Assembly: GCA_016715065.1 (NCBI GenBank)
Contig: JADKBN010000015.1
Coordinates: 62,001-126,000 of the forward strand
Reading direction: 5' to 3'
Length of the DNA: 64,000 bases
Source of the DNA: Fibrobacterota bacterium
GTDB taxonomy: Bacteria > Fibrobacterota > Fibrobacteria > UBA5070
The notes below the pieces were generated by a model that was not told the DNA's origin, ran no database searches, and was given only the letters and a program-made list of their open reading frames with translations. Shown here piece after piece: positions 56,707 to 64,000 of this stretch. The translations under genes were made by a program, and so were the position numbers. How positions within the stretch are numbered: the first letter of the stretch is position 1; each line of letters starts with the position of its first letter.

Positions 56707-57005
56707 CGGTTTTGCCTCCAGTCCCTGACAAGGATCCTGGCCACAAGCTACTCGCATGATCTTGAGTCGCATTCTTATTCTGGCTCCTGCAGTGAATTTC
56801 CGGTGACATGCGGACATCACTCATCCGCATCCACCTCAACCGCCTCCGAGCAAACTGGTGATTTGAGAACCCAGGCCAAAGCACGCCCCCGAGGGCGGCG
56901 GCGGATCGGATCTACCTTTGCCGACCTTCGGACCGACATCCAGCCGGAATCCGACTCCTCCAGAAAGGCGCGCCTCAACCCGTTTGCGGCGCGACAGGCA
57001 AACGC
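56707..57005. other. Divergent intergenic region without a recognisable gene
   Basis: Separates the PQQ-type dehydrogenase from glyQS. No T-box-like specifier or antiterminator, RNA gene or repeat was found. Promoters for both genes must lie here, but no clear consensus is visible. Confidence 0.4.
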
Positions 57006-58406
57006 ATGGCCAAGCTCGAGAACCTCAAAGAAATCGTCTCCCTCTCCAAACGCCGCGGATTCGTATTCCCCGGATCGGAGATCTACGGCGGACTCGCCAA
57101 CACCTGGGACTACGGCCCCTACGGCGTGGAGCTCAAGCGCAACCTCAAGGACCTGTGGTGGAAGCACTTCGTCCAAAAGCGCGACGACGTGGTGGGCCTC
57201 GATTCCGGCATCTTGCTGAACACCAAGGTCTGGGAGGCGTCCGGCCACCTCAAGAGCTTCTCCGATCCTCTCATGGATTGCAAGAAGTGCCACGCCCGCG
57301 AACGCGCCGACCACTTGGTGGAAGCCAAGCTCGGATCCAGCGCCATCGCCGGCAAGTCCAATTCCGAACTGTTCGCGCTGGTGAACGAACACAAGATCGT
57401 GTGTCCGTCCTGCGGCAAGCTCGACTGGACCGAACCCCGCGCCTTCAACCTGATGTTCAAGACCGAACAAGGCGTGGTGGAAGGCGAAGGCGCCGCCGTG
57501 TACCTGCGCCCGGAAACCGCCCAGGGCATCTTCGTGGACTTCAAGTCCATCGTGGAAGGCGCCCGTGTCAAGGTGCCCTTCGGCGTGGGGCAGATCGGGA
57601 AGAGTTTCCGCAACGAGATCACTCCCGGAAACTTCACCTTCCGCACCCGCGAGTTCGAGCAGATGGAACTGGAGTTCTTCTGCAAGCCCGGCGACGACGC
57701 GCGCTGGTACACGCACTGGAAGGAAACCTGCATGAACTTCCTGACAGGTATTGTCGGGATCAATGGCGACAAATTGCGTCTGCGCGAGCACGAGAAGGAG
57801 GAGCTCTCCTTCTACAGCTCCGGCACCTGCGACATCGAGTACGAGTTCCCGTTCGGCTGGGGCGAGCTGTGGGGCATCGCGTGCCGCACGGACTACGACC
57901 TCAAGCAGCACATGGAGCACTCCGGCGAGGACATGCGCTACCACGACAAGGTCTCCAACGAGCGGTACATCCCCTGGGTGGTGGAGCCAGCCCTGGGCGC
58001 CGACCGTCTGGCCCTGATGACCCTCTGCGACGCCTACGACCTGGAACGATTGGAAAACGGCGAAGACCGCACCGTGTTGCGGTTCCACCCGCGCGTAGCC
58101 CCGGTCAAGGCCGCCATCCTGCCTCTGTACAAGAAGCCGGAACAAGTGGAAGTGGCGGGCAAGCTGTACAAGGACCTGTTGGACAGCTTCCCGGTCGAAT
58201 ACGACGAAACCCAGGCCGTGGGCAAGCGCTACCGCCGTCAGGACGAGATCGGGACCCCGTATTGCGTGACGGTCGACTTCGACACCGTGGGCCAGGGCGA
58301 ACCCGAGAAGATCAACACCGTCACCATCCGCGAGCGCGACAAGATGACGCAGGACCGCATCGCGATCGACCAGGTGGAAAATTACCTGCGGGATCGGCTG
58401 AAGTAG
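57006..58406 (+). CDS. glyQS: Glycyl-tRNA synthetase, dimeric type
   Basis: 466 residues. Class II aminoacyl-tRNA synthetase of the homodimeric (alpha2) type, charging tRNA-Gly. It has RRGFVFPGSEIYGGLANTWDYGPYGVELK at the start, RPETAQGIFVDFK and GKSFRNEITP (motif 2 region), a Cys pair in VCPSCGKLDW, and PWVVEPALGADRLALMTL near motif 3, followed by an anticodon-binding domain. Length is normal. It ends just before a palindromic repeat and a terminator. This organism therefore does not rely on the alpha2beta2 GlyQ/GlyS enzyme, at least from this locus. Confidence 0.97.
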   Translation: MAKLENLKEIVSLSKRRGFVFPGSEIYGGLANTWDYGPYGVELKRNLKDLWWKHFVQKRDDVVGLDSGILLNTKVWEASGHLKSFSDPLMDCKKCHARERADHLVEAKLGSSAIAGKSNSELFALVNEHKIVCPSCGKLDWTEPRAFNLMFKTEQGVVEGEGAAVYLRPETAQGIFVDFKSIVEGARVKVPFGVGQIGKSFRNEITPGNFTFRTREFEQMELEFFCKPGDDARWYTHWKETCMNFLTGIVGINGDKLRLREHEKEELSFYSSGTCDIEYEFPFGWGELWGIACRTDYDLKQHMEHSGEDMRYHDKVSNERYIPWVVEPALGADRLALMTLCDAYDLERLENGEDRTVLRFHPRVAPVKAAILPLYKKPEQVEVAGKLYKDLLDSFPVEYDETQAVGKRYRRQDEIGTPYCVTVDFDTVGQGEPEKINTVTIRERDKMTQDRIAIDQVENYLRDRLK

Positions 58407-58413
58407 GATGCAT

Positions 58414-58460
58414 CCGTTCGTCCTGAGGAGCGGCGAAGCCGCGTCTCGACGGGCGGCGGG
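58414..58460. repeat. Dispersed palindromic repeat, copy 4
   Basis: CCGTTCGTCCTGAGGAGCGG followed by CGAAG, CCGCGTCTCGACGGGCGGCGGG. The centre CGGCGAAGCCG is self-complementary. It starts 8 bp after the glyQS stop. Confidence 0.78.
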
Positions 58461-58480
58461 AAATGGCAGCTACCGAACAG

Positions 58481-58515
58481 GCCCTGTCGACCGCAAAGGT
58501 TGGCGGGGCTTTTTC
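58481..58515 (+). terminator. Terminator after glyQS
   Basis: GCCCTGTCGACC pairs with GGTTGGCGGGGC (12 bp including three G-U pairs) across GCAAA and is followed by TTTTTC. Confidence 0.75.
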
Positions 58516-58545
58516 GTGGGCGTCGGAATCTGTCGAGCGCCGTCC

Positions 58546-59337
58546 CTAAGGCTTGACCACCACGAACGGAAACTCCGGACGGATCGTGTCTCCGGTCGCG
58601 TTCCAGATGGTGATCCGGAACCGATAATTGCCTGGTGGTGTCGAACCGTAGGCTTTGAACCCATAGTCCCCGTCGATCGACCAGCCTGGCATTGGGTCGG
58701 AGACCCATGTGGAGCCAAACGATGTATCCTCCGGCGATTTTCCATCACCCGAGAGCAGATTGACTTTCGCGGAAAATCGCGTACCAGATCCGTAGAGTCG
58801 TCCCTCCACATAAGAATACCCGCTGGTCGCGGTCACCGTATCCCGATCGAGCTTCAATCCCACCCCGAAAATCGGGGGAAAATCGAGCTGGAAGGGAATG
58901 GTGTCGGTGATCATGGAATCCGTTGCGGAATACGCCGACATGACCAACTTGTACCTGCCTTCCGGAGCCATGGGATCGGGAACCAGGGCAACTTCCGTGA
59001 GACGGATCGAATCGGACTTTCCCGGCTGGGGAGGTTCGAATTGGAAGAGGGTGCCGGTGGATTTTCCAACACTGTCCAGGACATCCCAGTCCAGTTCGAC
59101 AAGGCCGCTGTCCATTCGCGCCCAGCCGGAGACGGACATCCAGCCCGGATGGGCGGCATCGGATTTTTGCTTGACTTCGAAATGCATTCCTCGAGGCCAG
59201 GAGGGTGGGGCTTTGGTGGAAGAAGTCTCCTGGGCGGGAGGTGAAACCACCGTGGCATCTTCCGAGCATCCCGCCAACAGAAGCCCCAGAGACAGGGAAG
59301 TGTGGAAGATCGGTGTTTTGAGGAACGAACGGAACAT
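58546..59337 (-). CDS. Lipoprotein, beta-sandwich, function unknown
   Basis: 263 residues. The signal ends at GLLLAGC (Cys24). A Ser/Thr/Pro linker is followed by two beta-rich domains with no recognised family: SVSGWARMDSGLVELDWDVLD and YRFRITIWNATGDTIRPEFPFVVV look like immunoglobulin or fibronectin-like strands. It is divergent from the SGNH esterase and convergent with glyQS. Confidence 0.65.
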   Translation of the reverse strand: MFRSFLKTPIFHTSLSLGLLLAGCSEDATVVSPPAQETSSTKAPPSWPRGMHFEVKQKSDAAHPGWMSVSGWARMDSGLVELDWDVLDSVGKSTGTLFQFEPPQPGKSDSIRLTEVALVPDPMAPEGRYKLVMSAYSATDSMITDTIPFQLDFPPIFGVGLKLDRDTVTATSGYSYVEGRLYGSGTRFSAKVNLLSGDGKSPEDTSFGSTWVSDPMPGWSIDGDYGFKAYGSTPPGNYRFRITIWNATGDTIRPEFPFVVVKP

Positions 59338-59549
59338 GGATTGAGACTCCTAAGCATCGGAAGGGGCTAAAAACCTAAATCCAGAGATCGAATCGGACTC
59401 GCTGCCTCTTGCTCGAGTGCCGAACCTCGCCCAGCTCCAGGGTCGAAATCCTTCTGTGCCCGCACCCGAAATACACCGTTGTTGAATTCACATGAACCTC
59501 GGAGGAAAACAACTCCTCAGCCTGGGTCGGATGCCTCATTTTAGGAGAC

Positions 59550-60662
59550 ATGAGATTCCAACCCTGCCTGTTTCGACTCTCCGCCCTCTCCGCCCTCGTC
59601 CTTGCGCTATCCGTAGCAACCTCCGCCGCCGACAAGATCGTGGCCTGTGTGGGCAATTCCATCACCTACGGTTACGATCTTCCGCGCGACAAGAGCTACC
59701 CCACCATTTTGGATACCCTGCTGGGAGCCGGCTACGCCGTCAGCAACTTCGGCGTCAGCGGCAAGACCATGGTGAGAGGCTCGGCCGATTCCTACTGGAA
59801 ACAATCGGCGTACACCAACGCATTGGCCTCCAATCCAAATATTGTCATCATCGAGCTGGGCACCAACGACGCCAAGACCTACATCTGGAGCGCCTACGGA
59901 AGTGAATTCAAGGCCGATTACTTGGCCATGATCCAGTCATTTCGCGACCTGCCGTCCAAGCCGCAGGTCTGGCTGACCCTCCAGCCACAAGCGAACAACA
60001 CCGAATGGTCCATCTACGACGCCGATATCGCCCGGAAAGTCAACCCCCTGATTCGCGAAGTGGCGCTGGAGGCCGGAACGAATTTGATCGATCTGCGCGC
60101 GGGGTTTTCCGGCCATCCGGAGTGGTATCTGGCCGACAGCGTGCACCCCAACGTGGCCGGGGCCAAGGCGTTGGCGACCTTGGTGGCCAACATGCTCAAG
60201 CACGAGCCCGCCACCATCGAGCTCCTGGCCGTGATGGGGGCCCGACCGCAAGCTTCGCTCAACGGGACTGGCTACCAGTGGTATCGAAACGACACTCTGC
60301 TGGCGGGAGACACCTTGCAAACCTTGCGATCGGGAGCTGCCGGCAGTTACAAGGTTTCGGTCAAGATCGAGGCGAAAACAGAAAACCGGCTCGTTTCCGC
60401 TCCGTACAAACAGTTCTCCGGCATCTCTACTTCTCTCGGCGGCCACCGTTGGCTGGCGATCGGAAACTCGGGAGACCTGCGCCTGAACCTCCCGGCAGGC
60501 GTCGATCTCGCATCTATCGATCTTCGCGACACCCGTGGACGGAAAGTGACATCCACGGACCACCTTGCGCAGGGCACCTACAACTGGTCGATCCGCGCCG
60601 CCGGGCTCGCCGCCACCGGAATCCTCGTCGCGCCAGAGGAGACAAGCCTGTTAAACATGTGA
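59550..60662 (+). CDS. Secreted SGNH/GDSL hydrolase with C-terminal sorting-like domain
   Basis: 370 residues. AGGAGA lies just before ATG 59550. The signal peptide is about 27 residues. The SGNH core has all four blocks: CVGNSITYG (Ser), SNFGVSGKTM (Gly), ELGTNDAK (Asn) and WYLADSVHPNVAG (Asp and His). It is predicted to be an extracellular esterase, probably a carbohydrate acetylesterase given its neighbours. Residues about 295-370 (LNLPAGVDLASIDLRDTRGRKV and the following strand) resemble the C-terminal domains of other secreted enzymes here. It lies directly upstream of the broken GH8 gene on the same strand. Confidence 0.88.
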   Translation: MRFQPCLFRLSALSALVLALSVATSAADKIVACVGNSITYGYDLPRDKSYPTILDTLLGAGYAVSNFGVSGKTMVRGSADSYWKQSAYTNALASNPNIVIIELGTNDAKTYIWSAYGSEFKADYLAMIQSFRDLPSKPQVWLTLQPQANNTEWSIYDADIARKVNPLIREVALEAGTNLIDLRAGFSGHPEWYLADSVHPNVAGAKALATLVANMLKHEPATIELLAVMGARPQASLNGTGYQWYRNDTLLAGDTLQTLRSGAAGSYKVSVKIEAKTENRLVSAPYKQFSGISTSLGGHRWLAIGNSGDLRLNLPAGVDLASIDLRDTRGRKVTSTDHLAQGTYNWSIRAAGLAATGILVAPEETSLLNM

Positions 60663-60701
60663 TATGTTTTACTCCCACCGCACCCACCAAAGCTGGCGAA
60701 C

Positions 60702-62226
60702 ATGACTCGATCCCACCGCGCGCTCGTCCTTTGCCTCGCGCTGATCGGCCCCGCACTTTCCGCCGGCATCCGCCCCGCCCCGAACTACCCCGTTCGTGCC
60801 ACCAACGCCCCTCTGGCCGGTCGCTGGGACACTCTTTTGCCTCCCCTCTGGGAAGGCTGGAAAAAGCGGTTCGTCCACAGTGGCTGGGTCAGCGGAAACC
60901 CACAAGGACTCAACGCCCAAGACCAGGCGCATGGCATGCTGCTGTCCGTGTGGTTTGGCGATCAAGGCATGTTCGATTCCCTCTGGAGGACCACCGAGGC
61001 TCGCCTGTGGATGATTCACGCAACATCTACCACGAGTCCTCCGCGGAAGGGATCCCCCCTACGCCTCCGAGTCGAACTTCGACCTGTGCGGCTCCTTGCT
61101 GTTCGCCTCGGCTTTGGTCAAAGCCGACCTCTGGCAGAACACCTCCGCCGAAAGCCGGCAATATGCGACCCGTGCAAAGCAGCTCCTTCAATCCCTCATC
61201 CTCCGATTTCCCAGCACGGACTTTCCGCCCCAGGTGCTGCCTTTACGAGGACGCTCCTCCTACCGGAAAATGTCCGACCAGTCCGCGGGTTGGTTCCGAC
61301 TTTTCCACGAGGCGACGGCCAAGGAATTCCTGCCATCGTACGACTGGTCGAAGCTGGAATCCGGCACCCTGAGCCTTCTGAGGAGCCAACCCAATTCCAA
61401 CCGCGCCATGATGCGCAGTGCCAGCTCCCCCACGGGTGCGGCGGTGATCGCGCCCATTGCCAATCGCGACCCCGACGCCAGGGAAATGGGAAAGGACGCG
61501 CTGCGGGCTGTCTGGCATCTGGCGACGGCCATCCGTTGGAACTCCACCATCAAACCTTCGCTGGTCTCATGGGCCAGGGAGGCGTGGAAGGCAGGCCATG
61601 TAAATCCTGTCCAGCCAGGGATGTACCGGGTCGACGACGCGAGTCTGTTGGGCTGGGACGAAGGCCTCTACGAGCACTTCATGACCCGGGCCCTTTGGGG
61701 CTCCCTCGCCGCCGCCGCGCAAGACTCCTCCGACACCACCGAACCCGCCCACAAGGCCTTCCATACCATCTTGGACAGCCTCCAAACGTCCATGGTTCCC
61801 GGAGTGGACTTCCTGGTGGATGGGGACACCAGCCAATCCGCCCCCGCCAGGCTTGATGTCGAAGCCCAAACCCTGGGGCTTTTGGGAATCCTCTCGATGA
61901 CCAACAACACCCCGAATGTCTGACGGACCCTCAACAACGTCTGTTGCGGCCCGACCTCCACGCTCGTGCCTCGCCAAACGCCTCGCGCCATCCAACGCGT
62001 CCCGGAGGGTTACCTCGTGAGGATGGAACGAGCGCAGGTCACGCATTTCCTGCGGGGAACGGTTGTGGCCAGCGACGGAAAGGCCGTCCGGCTTTCCCCT
62101 GCAGCGTTTTCCTCCCAAGCCGACGGCCTGTTGGTTCGTCGCCCCAGCGCCGCCATCCGTTGGGTCCAGCTGGAGGATGATATGGGAAACCCCAAAGCCC
62201 GATTTCCGCTTCCTCCCTCGTTCTGA
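60702..62226 (+). pseudogene. GH8-like secreted glycoside hydrolase, broken
   Basis: ATG 60702 with a signal peptide (HRALVLCLALIGPALSA). The N-terminal part NAQDQAHGMLLSVWFGDQGMFDSLW follows the GH8 pattern, although the usual SEGQ acid position reads AQDQ, so the catalytic Glu may be missing. The frame shifts near 61003-61012 and again at the run of six C at 61054-61059; the third frame continues YASESNFDLCGSLLFASALV to a TGA at 61921. The same frame stays open after that TGA to 62226 and encodes a C-terminal domain (RVPEGYLVRMERAQ, AAIRWVQLEDDMG) like those of other secreted enzymes. So there are two frameshifts and one in-frame stop. Confidence 0.72.
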
Positions 62227-62320
62227 GCCTTCGGGAAGGGCTGTCGAGCCCCGAAAGAGTGGGCACGGGGATGCACTTTTCCACCATGCCGACTTCGCGA
62301 CCTGTCGATCCCCCTGCTTC

Positions 62321-63243
62321 CAAGTTGATGGACGTTTTCTGACATCCCCGACGGGTCGCGCGTGATCCTGCGCGGGGTCAACGAGATGTTCGTTTGGGGC
62401 GACCGGACCGGAAACGCGTTGGAGGAGATTTCCCGCACGGGCGCCAATTGCATTCGCCTGGTTTGGACCTTGGCCGAGGGGACGGCACAGGAATTGGACG
62501 CGCTCCTCGAGAGGTGCGCCGGACTGGGCATGCTCCCCATCGCCGAGTTCCACGACGCCACCGGCAAGTGGGAAGAGCTGGATGCCGTGGTTTCGGGCTG
62601 GCTGCGTCCGGACTACCTGGCCGTGACCAAAAAAGCACCAAGGCCGACTGGTACTGAACATCGGAAACGAAGTCGGCGAAGAGGTGACAGATTCCGACTT
62701 CGCAGCCGCGTATTCGGATGCGCTGCGCCGCCTGCGCCTGGCGGGAATCCGCTGTCCCCTGATGATCGATGCCGCGTTTTGGGGCCAGGATTACGGACTT
62801 CTTTGCGCACCGGATCGGCACTGGTGCACCTCGATCCTCTGAAAAACGTGCTGCTATCGGTCCACATGTGGTGGCCGGCCAAAAATTCCGGCGGTTCGCC
62901 GGAAAGCGCGGCACGTCGCGTGGTGGACGCCTTGGCCGATGCCCAAGCCAAAGGGCTGCCGCTGGTGGTGGGCGAGTTCGGCGCGGCCTTTTCCGAGGCT
63001 GGCGAGGTCCAGGAACAGGACCGCATCGCTTGGCAAACCATCTTGGAAGAATGCCACGCCCGGGAAATCGGGTGGCTGGCCTGGTCGTGGGGAGGAGTCC
63101 CCAATCAGCCTCAAAGGGATCTGGACATTACCCGCGACGGCCGCTTTGAAACGCTGCACGGCTGGGGCCGCGAGGTCGCGCTGGAGCATCCGCTTTCGAT
63201 CGCCCACACAGCAAAGCCGATCGAGTGGCTGCGGAAGCGATAG
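62321..63243 (+). pseudogene. GH5 cellulase-like gene, broken
   Basis: The readable family sequence starts FQVDGRFLTSPTGRA, changes frame near 62358, continues VILRGVNEMFVWGDR and ANCIRLVW, shifts at the run of six A (62629-62634) into LVLNIGNEVGEEVTDSDF (acid/base Glu in GNEVG), and shifts back near 62812 into LLSVHMWW and LPLVVGEFGAAF (nucleophile Glu) to the stop at 63241. Both catalytic Glu residues are encoded. No convincing start codon or signal peptide is joined to it. It follows the broken GH8 gene by about 95 bp. Its stop lies inside a 53-bp palindrome. Confidence 0.75.
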
Positions 63244-63290
63244 GTTGTTGTAGAGACGCCCCGACGGGGCGTCTCTACAACAACCTATCG
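63238..63290. repeat. Perfect 26-bp inverted repeat with 1-nt centre
   Basis: The arm 63238-63263 (CGATAGGTTGTTGTAGAGAC then GCCCCG) is exactly complementary to 63265-63290. It contains the TAG stop of the GH5 remnant. Its centre, GTAGAGACGCCCCG and its complement, resembles dispersed palindromes seen in several bacterial phyla. No T-run follows. Confidence 0.9.
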
Positions 63291-63423
63291 CTTGATTTAC
63301 CTTTGTTCTCATCGTTGTCTAAACCCGCTCTATGGCAAGATCGACGAAAAGTGCCAAGCCCCGCGTGACGCCCATTGTTTCCTCGCCAATCGCTCTTTTC
63401 CTATCCCCAAGGACATCCTCCGC

Positions 63424-63783
63424 ATGCCACAGGAATTTTCGCCAGCAGAAGTCAGCTGGATACAGGATCAAGTCAAAAAAGGTCCACAGCAGCTACGCTC
63501 CGGAACCAAGGCCCTTCTGGCCATTGTCGGTGGCCTCCTGATCGCCACGATCGCCGTCCTGGCCGCTACCTCGAGCGATTTGCACGCGAATTCCATCGGT
63601 GCATACGCCCTGGCTGTCGGAATCTGCTCTGTGTTCCTCGCCGTGATGGTTTCCATGGCCCACCTGGTGGAAGGCACCCTCGATGCGGACAAAAGCCACA
63701 CCATGACCGCACTTCGGGGAACCTTCGAGACCATCGGCCGTCGCGGAAAATGCCATGTTTACTTCAACGGCATCCCTGTGTGA
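63424..63783 (+). CDS. Membrane protein, frame continuing beyond an in-frame TGA
   Basis: 119 residues to the TGA at 63781. ATG 63424 is chosen; an upstream in-frame ATG is less likely. Residues about 30-85 contain two membrane segments (ALLAIVGGLLIATIAVLAA and GAYALAVGICSVFLAVMVSMA), then a soluble tail ending CHVYFNGIPV. After the TGA the same frame stays open for 72 codons to the window end (CRPDGEQFLPIREVVIKAAE, later another hydrophobic segment), reading like a continuation of the same protein. Function unknown. Confidence 0.55.
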   Translation: MPQEFSPAEVSWIQDQVKKGPQQLRSGTKALLAIVGGLLIATIAVLAATSSDLHANSIGAYALAVGICSVFLAVMVSMAHLVEGTLDADKSHTMTALRGTFETIGRRGKCHVYFNGIPV

Positions 63784-64000
63784 TGCCGTCCGGATGGGGA
63801 GCAGTTTCTTCCCATCCGCGAGGTGGTGATCAAGGCTGCAGAGACCCGACGCGAGAATCACTTCCTCGTCGTCGTCGAAATCGAGGGGATGCGCACACTT
63901 GGGCAAGATTTGGACCGGGGCATGGGATCCATCCGACCGGGGAAGGCGAAGAAATCAGCCCTCTGGGCCGTGCTCCTCGTGGTGAGCACCCTCCCGGTCG

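Noticed and set aside
63781..63783. Selenocysteine codon
   Set aside because: No clear bacterial SECIS-like hairpin directly after the TGA and no selenoprotein-like motif; other genes here use TGA as a normal stop.

Overview
The window is high-GC chromosomal DNA from what is most likely a member of the Fibrobacterota (Fibrobacter relatives). Two lineage markers point there. One is a TIGR02147-type regulator at 1914-2750. The other is a tandem pair of large lipoproteins (47.1-53.2 kb) that end in the Fibrobacter succinogenes major paralogous (TIGR02145) domain. Secreted GH5 and GH8 enzymes, a polysaccharide deacetylase and an SGNH esterase fit a polysaccharide-degrading lifestyle. No rRNA, tRNA or CRISPR array was recognised.

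Layout. 0-3.7 kb: 3' part of a type III glutamine synthetase, a terminator, then a TIGR02147 regulator translationally coupled to a lipoprotein. 3.9-6.6 kb: an ISL3-family insertion sequence with a perfect 8-bp target duplication, sitting inside codons 1-6 of a secreted deacetylase. 6.7-11.5 kb: a membrane hybrid histidine kinase convergent with a LacI-type sensor/diguanylate cyclase. 11.6-21.2 kb (minus strand): Kef-type antiporter, RND exporter, a PHP-glycosyltransferase fusion, and a glycosidase-like protein overlapping it. 21.4-26.5 kb: a second hybrid kinase and a three-gene DUF4349 lipoprotein operon. 26.7-34.7 kb (minus): a GH5 cellulase, then a heme operon read amidase-hemX-hemA-hemC-hemD-hemL.

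35.5-41.2 kb is an accessory block. It is strongly AT-rich from about 35.7 to 40.4 kb. It encodes a repeat protein, a frameshifted two-domain peptidoglycan-hydrolase-like protein, and three small proteins, the first with a signal peptide. This looks like a cell-wall toxin/immunity cassette and is the best candidate here for an undescribed system. Next to it, at 41318-41361, a perfect 18-bp palindrome contains two CRP-consensus sites.

41.5-47.1 kb: small lipoprotein, DUF4403 lipoprotein, HExxH peptidase, thioredoxin-like protein, cyclic-nucleotide-binding protein and AI-2E-type transporter. 47.1-53.2 kb: the TIGR02145 paralogues, whose 5' leaders share a hairpin. 53.3-58.4 kb: hisC, a hypothetical secreted protein, a PQQ-type sugar dehydrogenase and glycyl-tRNA synthetase. 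58.5-64 kb: a lipoprotein, an SGNH esterase, broken GH8 and GH5 genes, and a membrane protein with an in-frame stop.

Housekeeping genes are intact. Frameshifts and in-frame stops occur only in accessory genes (IS transposase, toxin, GH8, GH5, last gene). Some lie at homopolymers, so gene decay and assembly indels must be separated before the broken genes are interpreted.
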